Notes: generated from the letters alone by a model not told the origin. A stretch of DNA of 64,000 nt from an archaeon (GCA_020053355.1 JAGVNI010000016.1:1-64000); one strand, 5' to 3'; positions 34,840 through 44,021 are shown, counted from the stretch's first letter. Numbers and translations: made by a program.

Positions 34840-36390
34840 ATGAACTCGAAGATGCTTTTTGCTGTGCTATTGGCGTTCGGCGTCGCATTCGCCGGGCTTT
34901 CTGTGGATAACTACGTGGTCTCGAAGACGCAATACGAGCCCAACGAGCCCGGGATTGCGACGGTTACCGTTTCAAACCCGACAGGCTCCGAGCGCATCTC
35001 ATCGATTACGATGTCGATTGAGAACCCGCCCGAAATCGCGGTCACAAGCGCGCCGAAGATGTCGGACATCGACGCCGGCGGCTCGGCCATCGTTTCCATC
35101 CCCTTCCGGGTGAAGGCTGACGCGCGGCCGGGCATCTACCTATTGAACGTCGTGTTCAGCGGCTACAAGCAGTCCGGCGGGACCTCCACGACCTCGACCA
35201 ACACAGTCTCGATACCGATTACCGTGTTGAATGCGCCAGACCTTTCATTCTCGGTTGATGATACGGCTTTATCAGGGATTAACTTTGTCCAGCTTACGAT
35301 TAGCAACAATGGCGGGGATGCTAAGAAGGTCAAGATTAGTATTCCAACCTCGACCGGGTCAGTAATGTCAAGTACCTATGGTGGATCAACCTCGGTTTCA
35401 GGTTCGAATACATCCACGCAACAAATTTCCGCATCTCAAATCGCATTTTTTGGTATTGATTCAATATACGTCGGCAGTATCGATGGGGGAAAGAATGTAG
35501 CCTTAAATGTTACTCTAGATTCCCGTTCTGCAGACGATGGCGCTAATGACATGCCAATTTTTTACTTTTTTGATGATGAATTGGGTATGACTCACTCCGC
35601 ATATTCAAACCTGCGCATGAATGTTCGCAACGAGAAGCTGGACTTGAAATTCGACCAGACGAGTTCGCTCGTCACCAAGAGGGAGAGCAACCTGTCATTC
35701 ACTGTCCGCAACGACGGTGCCGAGTCCCTCAAGGATGTGCGCCTCTCCTTCCCCAACGACACGCTTCGCCTGAAAGACTCGGGCGAGATGAAATTCGGCG
35801 ACATAGCGCCCGGCGAGTCCGCCACCGCTTCGGTGGTGGCTTTCGCCGAGCTTCCGCCGGGAGTGAACCCGGTGGGCGCGGAAATCAGCTGGATTGAGAG
35901 GGATGTGCAGAAAACCGAGAGCAGGCAGTTGCCGATTACCATAACATCCGATGCGGACGTGGGCGTCTACCTCGAGGCCAAGCCCCTGCCGCTGACCCTC
36001 GGCTCAGAGCACACAATCTCTGTTCTGGTGTCGAATTTGGGCTCATACCGGATTGACAATGTGGACGTTTCCATAGCGTCCCCGGCCTTCCGCTCTATGG
36101 ACATCTCCGAGAGGCAGTACATCGGAAGCCTGCAGAACGACGATTTCTCCACCGTGCAGTTCTTGGTTGCCGTGAATGCGACTTCGGAGGGTTCCGTGCC
36201 GGTCAAGATAACCGTCAACTACCGTGACCAGTCCGGCGAATGGAAGACCAAGGTCATCAACCAGGACGTTAGCGTCTACAACCCGCCTGTGGCCGATGGG
36301 AGCCCAATCCCGATAGTCGGGGGCATCGTCGTGCTCGCAATCGCGGTGTGGTTTTTCTTCCTGCGGAAGAAGAACCCGAACGGCGGCTGA
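34840..36390 (+). CDS. Secreted CARDB-like (COG1361-type) membrane-anchored protein
   Basis: 516 residues from ATG 34840, with AAAAGGTG eight bases upstream; the in-frame GTG 34816 lies inside the ATPase gene. Signal peptide (MNSKMLFAVLLAFGVAFA), then about four Ig-like/CARDB domains (ISNNGGD, VRNDGAES, VSNLGSYRIDNV) and a C-terminal membrane helix (about 490-508) followed by RKKNPNGG. Placed between an ATPase and two MacB-like permeases, it probably plays the extracytoplasmic adaptor or substrate-capture part. Bases about 35240-35620 are visibly more AT-rich, with different codon choice from the rest, suggesting domain replacement by recombination. Confidence 0.85.
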   Translation: MNSKMLFAVLLAFGVAFAGLSVDNYVVSKTQYEPNEPGIATVTVSNPTGSERISSITMSIENPPEIAVTSAPKMSDIDAGGSAIVSIPFRVKADARPGIYLLNVVFSGYKQSGGTSTTSTNTVSIPITVLNAPDLSFSVDDTALSGINFVQLTISNNGGDAKKVKISIPTSTGSVMSSTYGGSTSVSGSNTSTQQISASQIAFFGIDSIYVGSIDGGKNVALNVTLDSRSADDGANDMPIFYFFDDELGMTHSAYSNLRMNVRNEKLDLKFDQTSSLVTKRESNLSFTVRNDGAESLKDVRLSFPNDTLRLKDSGEMKFGDIAPGESATASVVAFAELPPGVNPVGAEISWIERDVQKTESRQLPITITSDADVGVYLEAKPLPLTLGSEHTISVLVSNLGSYRIDNVDVSIASPAFRSMDISERQYIGSLQNDDFSTVQFLVAVNATSEGSVPVKITVNYRDQSGEWKTKVINQDVSVYNPPVADGSPIPIVGGIVVLAIAVWFFFLRKKNPNGG

Positions 36391-36427
36391 TATGGATATG
36401 GGATGCCAAATTCAGCGGATATTTGGC

Positions 36428-36444
36428 GGGGGAGCGATTCCCCC
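36428..36444 (+). other. G/C hairpin between operon genes
   Basis: GGGGGA (36428-36433), loop GCGAT, TCCCCC (36439-36444): a strong 6-bp stem in the 81-bp gap before the first permease. It could be a processing or attenuation element. No T-run follows, so it is not a clear terminator. Confidence 0.4.
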
Positions 36445-36471
36445 CCCAAAATGCCGGTTCAGGGGTGCCGG

Positions 36472-37683
36472 ATGAACCTGGGAGAGATGGCTTACTACAG
36501 CACGGATTACCTCCAGCACCATAAGCTCAGGACTTTCCTGACGATACTCGGGATAGTGGTAGGCATTTCCTCGGTCATCCTGCTGGTCGGCCTGGTGCAG
36601 GGCCTCAAGGTCGATATCCTCAAGCAGCTCGAGGATTTCGGGCCAAGGACCATCATAATATCGCCAGCCAGCGCGACCGGGAGCGCCGGCTCAGGGATGT
36701 CGTCCTTCGTCCCCACCAAGGGGAAGCTTTTCGAAAAGGATTATGAGCGCATCAAGCGCCTCCCCGACATCCAGAGCATCACTAAAATCATTTCCTCCCA
36801 GGCTACGCTCACATTCAAGAACGAGTCGATAAGCGGTTCGGTATACGGGATAGAGGCCGGGCTTTTCGACGATACCGTGCCTGTGGAGGTGGATTCCGGG
36901 CGGTTCCTTGAAACCTCCGACCGGGGAATAGCCGGCCTCGGCCATGACATCGCGACTGGGTTCGAAACCGACGTGCAGACACAGTCTAGCATATACATAT
37001 CCGAAAAGAAATTCAAGGTCATCGGGGTCCTCAAGCCAACCGGCAATTCCTTTGCCCCGATGGACAGCGTCGTATTCATCCCCTTCGATGACGCCCGCAG
37101 CCTCTTCAACAACAGCCTGGTCGAAGGCGAGATATCCGCCATACGGCTCACCCTCAAGGAGGGGAGCGACGTGGATGCCGATGCGGAATGGATAACGGAC
37201 CAGCTGATGGCCTCGCACCGGGTCACGAACGATACGAAAGATTTCACCGTGATCACCCCGAAATTCATCAACGACCGCTTCACGACCGTGATGGACCTTC
37301 TCACGCTGTTCCTGAGCGCAATCGCCTCCATCTCGCTGATTGTGGGCGGCATCGGGATAATGAACACCATGTTCATGAGCGTCCTTGAGCGTCGCCGGGA
37401 AATCGGCACGATGAAGGCAATCGGCGCTACGACCGAGCAAATCCGCAACCTTTTCATCGTCGAATCGGGCATGCTCGGGTTCGCAGGGGGCGCAATCGGC
37501 CTGCTGACCGCCGTCGGAATCGGGTATGCCCTCATTTTCCTGTTCAACCTGACATTCGTATTCGACCCCCTCGTTATCGGGGGCTCAATCGCTTTCTCGA
37601 TAACCCTGGGCCTGGTATCCGGCACCAAGCCGGCAATAGACGCGGCGAAGATTGACCCCATCGAAGCGCTGAGGTATGAGTAG
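36472..37683 (+). CDS. MacB/FtsX-type ABC permease (1)
   Basis: 403 residues. I prefer ATG 36472 (MNLGEMAYYSTDYL), which has AGGGGTG just upstream; the in-frame ATG 36403 would add 23 atypical residues. Membrane helix 1 (LTILGIVVGISSVILLVGL) is followed by a large periplasmic-core domain (about 45-270) and three C-terminal helices with the family signature NTMFMSVLERRREIGTMKAIGAT. It ends DPIEALRYE, typical of MacB. The next permease begins immediately after the stop. The two probably form a heterodimeric permease with the upstream ATPase. Confidence 0.92.
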   Translation: MNLGEMAYYSTDYLQHHKLRTFLTILGIVVGISSVILLVGLVQGLKVDILKQLEDFGPRTIIISPASATGSAGSGMSSFVPTKGKLFEKDYERIKRLPDIQSITKIISSQATLTFKNESISGSVYGIEAGLFDDTVPVEVDSGRFLETSDRGIAGLGHDIATGFETDVQTQSSIYISEKKFKVIGVLKPTGNSFAPMDSVVFIPFDDARSLFNNSLVEGEISAIRLTLKEGSDVDADAEWITDQLMASHRVTNDTKDFTVITPKFINDRFTTVMDLLTLFLSAIASISLIVGGIGIMNTMFMSVLERRREIGTMKAIGATTEQIRNLFIVESGMLGFAGGAIGLLTAVGIGYALIFLFNLTFVFDPLVIGGSIAFSITLGLVSGTKPAIDAAKIDPIEALRYE

Positions 37684-38910
37684 ATGAACCTCCTTGAAGC
37701 CGCACGGTATTCGTTCAACAACCTGGTCAGGCGCAGCCTGCGCAGCTGGCTGACCATACTCGGCATGGTCATCGGCGTGATGGCCATCGTGGTCATCCTG
37801 TCAATCAGCGAAGGGTTCAACCGGGAAATAAACACCCAGATGTCAGCCTTCGGCGCCGACATGATGTTCGTTTACCCGATTGCCGACCTGGAATCCGCGT
37901 TCTCCGGCGGTAGCTCCGGGCTGCTCACGACCAGCGGAAAGCTGAGGCAGGCCGATGTGGACGATATCCAGAACATCCCGGGAGTGAAAGACGTGGCCCG
38001 GTCCTTATACGGCCGGGCGAGCATCTCATTCAAGGATAAGAACATCACGGGTTTCATCGTCGGGACCGACAAGGAGATGTTCGACATGTATCCCACCTAC
38101 ATTGAGGTGGAATCCGGCCGGGTGTTCAAGAACGGGGAGCGCAACGTCGCGTTCTTCGGGGCGGACGCCGCGAACAACCTTTTCGGGAAAGACAAGGTCC
38201 AGGTCGGGAGCATCGTGCAGATGAACGGCAAGAATTTCCGCGTCGTAGGGGTCCAGAAGCGCATCGGGACTTCCCTATCCGCTTCGGACGATTCCCAGAT
38301 ATACGTCACATTCGACGACGCCCGGGACATGTTCAGGGGCCAGTACCTCGAAGACGAAGTCGGGTTCATCATGGTCCAGGTCGACTCGGGCTTCAAGCCT
38401 GACGAGATAAAAGACGCCATCGAGCGGAAAATCTCCGCGAACCACCGCCTAAGAGTCGCAGACAAGGACTTCTCAGTCATCACGTCCGACCAGATATCCG
38501 AGATTGTCGGCACGATACTCCTCAGCATCCAGCTCGTTTTGGGGGCCGTCACCCTGATTGCGTCCGTGGTCGGGGCAATCGGCATCGCGAACACGATGTT
38601 CATGAACGTCCTCGAGCGCATCCGGGAAATCGGAATTCTCAAGTCAGTCGGCGCGACAAAAAACGACATCCTGATGCTGTTCCTTATAGAAAGCGCGATT
38701 ATCGGGTTCGCCGGGGGGTTAATCGGCCTCGTGCTGGGATACGCCCTCCTCCAGGTCCTCGTGGACCTATTCAGCGTCCCCGCATTCCTTCGCCTGCGCA
38801 TAATAGCATTCGTATTCATCTTCTCCATAGGGACCGGAGTCCTTGCCGGAATTATCCCCTCCTGGAGGGCCGCCAAAATGGACCCTGTCGAAGCGCTGAG
38901 CTACGATTAA
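37684..38910 (+). CDS. MacB/FtsX-type ABC permease (2)
   Basis: 408 residues, ATG directly after the previous TAG. Same architecture: helix 1 (WLTILGMVIGVMAIVVILSI), MacB-like core domain, then NTMFMNVLERIREIGILKSVGAT and two further helices, ending DPVEALSYD. It is a diverged paralogue of permease 1 rather than a fresh duplicate. Last gene of the operon; a 92-bp gap with a new TATA box precedes topA. Confidence 0.92.
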   Translation: MNLLEAARYSFNNLVRRSLRSWLTILGMVIGVMAIVVILSISEGFNREINTQMSAFGADMMFVYPIADLESAFSGGSSGLLTTSGKLRQADVDDIQNIPGVKDVARSLYGRASISFKDKNITGFIVGTDKEMFDMYPTYIEVESGRVFKNGERNVAFFGADAANNLFGKDKVQVGSIVQMNGKNFRVVGVQKRIGTSLSASDDSQIYVTFDDARDMFRGQYLEDEVGFIMVQVDSGFKPDEIKDAIERKISANHRLRVADKDFSVITSDQISEIVGTILLSIQLVLGAVTLIASVVGAIGIANTMFMNVLERIREIGILKSVGATKNDILMLFLIESAIIGFAGGLIGLVLGYALLQVLVDLFSVPAFLRLRIIAFVFIFSIGTGVLAGIIPSWRAAKMDPVEALSYD

Positions 38911-38961
38911 TCCCGCGCACCATCCACTTTGCGCCATCGTTGCTGACCAAAACCCAGTTAC

Positions 38962-38970
38962 CTATATATT
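38962..38970 (+). promoter_or_regulatory. TATA box for topA
   Basis: CTATATATT centred about 37 bp before ATG 39003, in the only AT-rich part of the gap after the ABC operon. It predicts a leader of around 10 nt. Confidence 0.55.
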
Positions 38971-39002
38971 CCTTGCTATTTCAAGTGAGAAATCAGATTC
39001 CT

Positions 39003-41102
39003 ATGGAGCTTATTGTTGCAGAAAAACCAAGGGTAGCAGAAAAAATCGCCATGGCCCTCGGCGAGAAGGTGGAAAAGAAAGGCCACAACGGCGTGTCATA
39101 TTACGAGACGACCCGGGACGGGAATGAAATCACCATCGCGCCAGCAGTCGGCCATGTCTATACGCTCGTGGAGCGCGAGCGAACGCGCACATACCCGGTT
39201 TTCGACATCGAGTGGGTGCCGTCGTATACCGCTTCGAAGGGCGCGGCTTATACGAAGGGGTACGTGGAGCTGCTCCAGAAACTCGGGAAGAAGGCGGATG
39301 TCTTCGTCTCAGCGTGCGACTACGACATCGAAGGCAGCACGATAGCGTACAACGTCTTCCGTTTCGCCACAACAATCCGCGAAGGCAAGAGGATGAAGTT
39401 CTCCGCCCTTACCAAGGAGGACCTGTCATCCGCCTACGATGAGCGGACCGATTTCGACTACAACAACGCATTCGCCGGGGAGACCCGCCATATAATAGAC
39501 TGGTTCTACGGCATCAACCTCAGCCGCGCCCTGATGGGCGCGCTGCACAAGGCCCATGGCTACCGCGTGCTTTCGATAGGCCGCGTCCAGGGGCCCGGCC
39601 TCATGCTGCTCTCTGATTTGGAAAAAGACATACGCGCATTCGTGCCCACCCCGTACTGGGAGCTGGGCGTCATGATAAAGGACGTGGAGTTCCTGCACAA
39701 GTCCGGCCGGTTCCTGGAGGAGGCCAAGGCGGAGCTGGCACTCGAGAGGACATCAGAGGATGGCGCTGTAAGCCTCGTGGACGTGAAGGAGCAGGAGGTC
39801 CCCGCGCAGCCGAATTTCGATTTGACCAGCCTGCAGGTCGAGGCCTTCCGCCTTTTCGGATATCCCCCTTCGCGCACCCTGGAAATCGCGCAGAACCTCT
39901 ACGAAGCATCGCTGATAACATACCCGAGGACATCGTCCCAGCAGCTTCCCGCCTCAATCAAGCTCCCGCCCATCGTCTCGGCCCTGGGGGCCAACCCGGA
40001 CTACGCGCAGCTTGCGAAGAAAATCGCGGAGAACAGGTGGTACAAGCCGGTGCAGGGCAAGAAGGAGGACCCGGCCCACCCGGCAATCCACCCGACGGGG
40101 CAGAAAGGCGCGATAGGCGGGCCTGAAAAGAACATGTACGACCTGATTGTGCGCCGCTTCCTTGCGGCCTTCGCCCCGCCGGCAAAACGCCAGCGCAACA
40201 GGATCGAAGTGGACTGCGGCGGCGAAATATACGCTGCGTCCGGCAGCCGGCTGATAGAGAAGGGCTGGACGGAATTCTACGGAAAATACTACACGCCGGA
40301 GGACGTGGAGCTCCCGCCCTTCAAAATGGGCGAGTCCGTTTCCGCCAAGTCCAAGAAGAAGACGAAGAAAGAGACCAAGCCGCCGAAAAGATACACCCAG
40401 GCATCGATTGTCTCCGAATTGGAAAAGCGCCACCTGGGGACGAAAGCGACGCGCTCGGTGATTGTAGACACGCTCCTCAAAAGGGGCTACGCGTCCGGAG
40501 CCAAGTCCATCGAAGTAAGCGATTTCGGCATCAAGGTCACGGATGTGCTCAGAAAGTACGCCCCGGAGATTCTCGACGAGAACCTGACCCGGAAGATGGA
40601 AGACGAGATGGAGCTGATTGCCGACGGGAAACTGGACAAGGACTCCGTCATCAAGGAAAGCAGGGAAATCCTCACGCAAATCCTGGATAAATGGAAAGCG
40701 AACGAGGGGAAAATAGGCGCGGAGCTGGCCGACGCGTTGAAACTCACCCAGCAGCGCGAGAACCTCCTCGGCCCGTGCGACAAGTGCGGCGCGCAGCTGC
40801 GAATAATCCGGATGCGAGACGGCCGCCAGTTCATCGGCTGCTCCGGGTATCCGAACTGCCGGAACGCATATCCCCTTCCGCCGAAATCCGCCGTCTCTCC
40901 AGGCGCCAAGCCCTGTCCGGCCTGCGGCAAGCCCACTATCAATGTTAAAAAGGCTAGGACCAGATATAGCATGTGCATAGACCCGAATTGCCCGTCTAAA
41001 GCGAGCTGGAAGAAGCGCGGCGCCAAGGAAGAGGAACCGAAAGCCGAAAAAACCACCGAGGCGCCCAGCGCCAAAGGTGAAACCGATGAGAAAGATAGCT
41101 GA
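39003..41102 (+). CDS. topA: DNA topoisomerase I (type IA)
   Basis: 699 residues from ATG 39003 (MELIVAEKPRVAEKIA); the 21-codon upstream extension covers the promoter and is rejected. Type IA enzyme that relaxes negative supercoils through a 5'-phosphotyrosine. Toprim: E7 and D106-Y-D108-x-E110. The catalytic Tyr is Y307 in ITYPRTSSQ. HPAIHPTG belongs to the active-site domain. A Lys-rich linker and helical gate (KRYTQASIVSELEKRHLGTKATRS) follow. Two C-terminal zinc ribbons (CDKC...GYPNC and CPAC...DPNC) precede an acidic tail. The order and AxxR motifs are archaeal. The 3' end overlaps pgk. Confidence 0.95.
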   Translation: MELIVAEKPRVAEKIAMALGEKVEKKGHNGVSYYETTRDGNEITIAPAVGHVYTLVERERTRTYPVFDIEWVPSYTASKGAAYTKGYVELLQKLGKKADVFVSACDYDIEGSTIAYNVFRFATTIREGKRMKFSALTKEDLSSAYDERTDFDYNNAFAGETRHIIDWFYGINLSRALMGALHKAHGYRVLSIGRVQGPGLMLLSDLEKDIRAFVPTPYWELGVMIKDVEFLHKSGRFLEEAKAELALERTSEDGAVSLVDVKEQEVPAQPNFDLTSLQVEAFRLFGYPPSRTLEIAQNLYEASLITYPRTSSQQLPASIKLPPIVSALGANPDYAQLAKKIAENRWYKPVQGKKEDPAHPAIHPTGQKGAIGGPEKNMYDLIVRRFLAAFAPPAKRQRNRIEVDCGGEIYAASGSRLIEKGWTEFYGKYYTPEDVELPPFKMGESVSAKSKKKTKKETKPPKRYTQASIVSELEKRHLGTKATRSVIVDTLLKRGYASGAKSIEVSDFGIKVTDVLRKYAPEILDENLTRKMEDEMELIADGKLDKDSVIKESREILTQILDKWKANEGKIGAELADALKLTQQRENLLGPCDKCGAQLRIIRMRDGRQFIGCSGYPNCRNAYPLPPKSAVSPGAKPCPACGKPTINVKKARTRYSMCIDPNCPSKASWKKRGAKEEEPKAEKTTEAPSAKGETDEKDS

Positions 41103-42324
41103 TTATGAAGTCCGGGGTAAGAAAGTGCTGGTCCGTGCGGATTTCAACTGCCCGGTGAAAGACGGCAAGCTAATCGGGGATACGAGGATTCGGGCCCACG
41201 CATCGACTATCGGCGAACTCAGCGACCGGGGCGCGCGCGTCATCGTGCTGTCGCACCAGGGGCGCAGGGGCCGCGAGGACTTCATGAGCCTTGAAGAGCA
41301 CAGCCGGCTGCTCCACCGCATCCTCAAGCGGGACGTAATCTACGTTGATGATGTCATCGGCGCCCGTGCGCGCCATGCGATAAGCGCCCTAACGGACGGG
41401 CAGATACTCGTCCTCGACAACGTGCGCCACCTGAAATGCGAGACGGAGCATCCGGTTGGCGAGGGGGAGCTGATATTCCACATCGCGCCGCTGGCGGATT
41501 ACTACGTGCTGGATGCATTGTCGGTGGCCCACAGGAAGCATTCCAGCGTTGTCGGGTTCGCAAAGCGCATCCCCTGCTTCGCAGGCGACATCCTCGCCGC
41601 GGAACTCGATGCCGTGGACAAGGTGAGGCACGGCACGGACGTCACATTCATATTCGGGGGTTCGAAAGTCGAGGATTCGTTCGCGGTCATGAAGAAATGG
41701 CTTGCCGACGGGCGGGCCAGGGAGGTCCTTGTCGGCGGTGCGCTCTCGGTCCTTTTCCTGCATGCAAGCGGCCGCCATGTCGGCGACTCGCTCGCATACC
41801 TCAAGGATTCGGGTCTGATGGCGAAAGTGCCGGAAGCCAAGGACCTGCTCGAGCGGTTCGACGGAAAAATCGTGCTCCCGGTGGATGTCGGCCTCTCTGT
41901 AGGGATGAAGCGGCAGGAAGCCGACGCCAAAGACATCAAGACCGGCCAGATATGGGATATCGGCGGCAAGACCATCGAACGCTACAAGGAGGCAATCAAC
42001 AATTCCCATTACATCGTGATGAACGGCCCTGCCGGGGTGTACGAGCTTGAGGATTTCGCCCATGGCACGAAAGCGCTCCTGGAAACCGTTGCCAATTCCG
42101 ACTCATTCTCGCTCCTTGGCGGCGGGCATACGGTATCGGCAATCGAGCGCTTCGGCATCGACAAGAAGAACTTCGGCTATGTGAGCCTTTCCGGAAAAGC
42201 GCTGATTGAATACATGTGCGGCGAAAGCCTCCCTGGCCTTGCAGCCCTTGAAGACAACGAGCTGCGCTTCCCGCTAAAGCATGACCGGCATGGGCGGGTC
42301 CGCGCCCAAGAAGCACCCTCATGA
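41086..42324 (+). CDS. pgk: Phosphoglycerate kinase
   Basis: 412 residues. Transfers phosphate between 1,3-bisphosphoglycerate and ADP in lower glycolysis/gluconeogenesis. ATG 41086 is preferred because AAAGGTG lies at 41073-41079; GTG 41077 overlaps that site. The start lies 17 bp inside topA. Motifs: VRADFNCPV near residue 17, SHQGRRG, GGSKVEDS (nucleotide domain), MNGPAGVYE, and GGGHTVSAIERFG, where His replaces the Asp of the bacterial GGGDT loop, a variation I believe is common in archaeal enzymes. A GC-rich hairpin follows the stop. Confidence 0.95.
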   Translation: MRKIADYEVRGKKVLVRADFNCPVKDGKLIGDTRIRAHASTIGELSDRGARVIVLSHQGRRGREDFMSLEEHSRLLHRILKRDVIYVDDVIGARARHAISALTDGQILVLDNVRHLKCETEHPVGEGELIFHIAPLADYYVLDALSVAHRKHSSVVGFAKRIPCFAGDILAAELDAVDKVRHGTDVTFIFGGSKVEDSFAVMKKWLADGRAREVLVGGALSVLFLHASGRHVGDSLAYLKDSGLMAKVPEAKDLLERFDGKIVLPVDVGLSVGMKRQEADAKDIKTGQIWDIGGKTIERYKEAINNSHYIVMNGPAGVYELEDFAHGTKALLETVANSDSFSLLGGGHTVSAIERFGIDKKNFGYVSLSGKALIEYMCGESLPGLAALEDNELRFPLKHDRHGRVRAQEAPS

Positions 42325-42325
42325 A

Positions 42326-42340
42326 GGCGGGTAAGCCGCC
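42326..42340 (+). terminator. Hairpin after pgk
   Basis: GGCGG, loop GTAAG, CCGCC: a 5-bp GC stem two bases after the pgk stop. No T-run follows, so termination is possible but weakly supported. Confidence 0.3.
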
Positions 42341-42386
42341 CGCATCGATTGCCCCGCCACGCATCCGCCACACCGACACCGGCAGA

Positions 42387-42397
42387 TTTTTAAATAT
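42387..42397 (+). promoter_or_regulatory. TATA box for the CorA-like gene
   Basis: TTTTTAAATAT, about 60 bp before ATG 42455. Predicts a leader of about 35 nt containing the GAGGTG Shine-Dalgarno at 42443-42448. Confidence 0.55.
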
Positions 42398-42454
42398 CCG
42401 AATGCGCAGTATTGACGGCAGCCGGCCGACCACGCGGTTGCAGAGGTGCAGACG

Positions 42455-43564
42455 ATGCCCCTTAACAATGACCTGCTCCACAAGATTCGGCGGAAGCATG
42501 GCGATGAGAAAATCATACTGTCACTGGAAGAAAAAGGTTTCTGCGTAGCCCAGCAGAAAGACGGAAGCACCCAGGAGATGGAGTCCAGGGATGTGCGGGA
42601 TTTCCTCTCCCGCGCCGAGTCATGCTCCGTCGCCTGGGTCGACTATATCGTTGATGATTTTGCCGCCGAGAGCCCGGGAATCGCATCCGCGCTCGGTTTC
42701 AGCGACCAGCTCGTGTCCACGCTTCTCAAGAACAAGCGCTCCGGCTATGAAGACCTGGACACGGAGATGGGCGTCCTCATCCCCGCCATCATCGTGAACG
42801 GATTCGACGTCAAGGTCGAGTACCTCCTCCTGCTGCTCCGCGACGGGCTTGTCGCCACAATCCATACGACGGAAGTGAAGCGTTTCTTCAGGCTCAGGCG
42901 CTATGCGAAGATTTTCATGCGCAAGATAAAGCCTAACCTTCCCGGAAAAGACAAGGTGACGCACATCCTCGTCCGCATCATCGACGAGAACAACGCAAGG
43001 AACTTCGATCATCTCCGGGAAATCGAGGAGAACTCCGACAAGCTGAGCGCCAAGCTTTCCGATGTCAAAACGCCCCGGGAAGAGATTGGGAAGGACATAC
43101 ACCTGATGAAGCACGCGCTTATCATGTACCTGAACGCCCTTTGGGAGACGGTCGACGTCCTGAACACGCTGCGCTACGGGGACCCGGAAATACTGACCGA
43201 CGACCCGAAGCTCCTCCTGCGCCTGAGCGGCCTGGTGGTGGAAGTCAACAACCAAATCGGCCTTGCCGAGCACATGAGCGAAGTGCTGGCGAGCGGCTTG
43301 GAAGTCATGCAGAGCATATACAACAACCAGCTGCAGATACTGAACAACAAGCTCGCGCTCCTGGTCGCCTATCTCACCGTGCTCGGAACAGCATTCCTCG
43401 TTCCGAACACAATCGCGACAGCACTTGGCAGTTCGGCGTTCGCATTGACGCCGGCAGACCAGCCATGGTACCTTGCGCTCCTTGCCGGCTCGACCGTGCT
43501 CGCGACCGTGGGGTCGTACCTGTGGGTATTGAAGATGGGCCTGCTTCCAAAGAAGGCCGACTGA
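42455..43564 (+). CDS. CorA-family (MIT superfamily) membrane protein without GMN
   Basis: 369 residues from ATG 42455, with GAGGTG six bases upstream; GTG 42446 overlaps that site. A long cytoplasmic alpha/beta plus coiled-coil domain (HTTEVKRFFR, a long helical stretch ending SIYNNQLQILNN) leads into two C-terminal membrane helices (about 300-325 and 338-362) and a short KK tail, the CorA layout for divalent-cation transport. The canonical GMN pore motif after helix 1 is replaced by VPNTIATALG, so ion selectivity may differ from Mg2+. Single gene with its own TATA box. Confidence 0.8.
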   Translation: MPLNNDLLHKIRRKHGDEKIILSLEEKGFCVAQQKDGSTQEMESRDVRDFLSRAESCSVAWVDYIVDDFAAESPGIASALGFSDQLVSTLLKNKRSGYEDLDTEMGVLIPAIIVNGFDVKVEYLLLLLRDGLVATIHTTEVKRFFRLRRYAKIFMRKIKPNLPGKDKVTHILVRIIDENNARNFDHLREIEENSDKLSAKLSDVKTPREEIGKDIHLMKHALIMYLNALWETVDVLNTLRYGDPEILTDDPKLLLRLSGLVVEVNNQIGLAEHMSEVLASGLEVMQSIYNNQLQILNNKLALLVAYLTVLGTAFLVPNTIATALGSSAFALTPADQPWYLALLAGSTVLATVGSYLWVLKMGLLPKKAD

Positions 43565-43573
43565 TTTTTGGGG

Positions 43574-43981
43574 TTATTTCCCGTAGAGGTCCCTTATCCT
43601 CCCGAGTATCATGCCCTCAATCCCGTATTTCACGTCCTTGCCCGGGACTATCAGTAGCGCAGGCCAGCCAATGCCCTCTGCGAATGCGACGCGCGCCCTC
43701 CGATGGCCGTCCAGGAGAATCAGCTTCTTTTTCTTGACCAGGACGATTAGCGGGGTGGAATACCCTTCCCCGATTGCCGAATTTATCCTGCGCATCTTCT
43801 CCAATGCCGTCGCTTCGGTCTCCTCGCCGCAATAAGTGTAGTACATTTCCCCCACTTCGCGGCGGGTCAGCGTCTTTTCCTGCTTCGCGAACTTGACGCC
43901 GGGATAGAGCTGCTGGTAATACCCGACCAGTTTCGCGAATATCCTTTTCTCCTCTTCCGGAGGGACGAGACCGAGAACCAA
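43574..43981 (-). CDS. ParB/sulfiredoxin-fold domain protein
   Basis: 135 residues. The central TPLIVLVKKKKLILLDGHRRARVAFAEG stretch is the ParB/Srx-like nuclease-fold signature (DGHRR-A), with an N-terminal helical part and a C-terminal GMILGRIRDLY. There is no helix-turn-helix as in chromosome-partition ParB, so it is a stand-alone domain; such domains bind nucleotides, and some have nuclease or CTPase activity. The start appears to be TTG 43981, with GGGTGA just upstream; the nearby ATG is out of frame. Convergent with the CorA-like gene and divergent from the deaminase gene. Confidence 0.7.
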   Translation of the reverse strand: MVLGLVPPEEEKRIFAKLVGYYQQLYPGVKFAKQEKTLTRREVGEMYYTYCGEETEATALEKMRRINSAIGEGYSTPLIVLVKKKKLILLDGHRRARVAFAEGIGWPALLIVPGKDVKYGIEGMILGRIRDLYGK

Positions 43982-44012
43982 ACCATCACCCGAAAACGCT
44001 TAAGGGCTGCAA

Positions 44013-44021
44013 TGTTTTAAT
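44013..44021 (+). promoter_or_regulatory. TATA box for the MTA/SAH deaminase
   Basis: TGTTTTAAT centred about 29 bp before ATG 44046. Leaderless transcription is likely. Confidence 0.5.
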
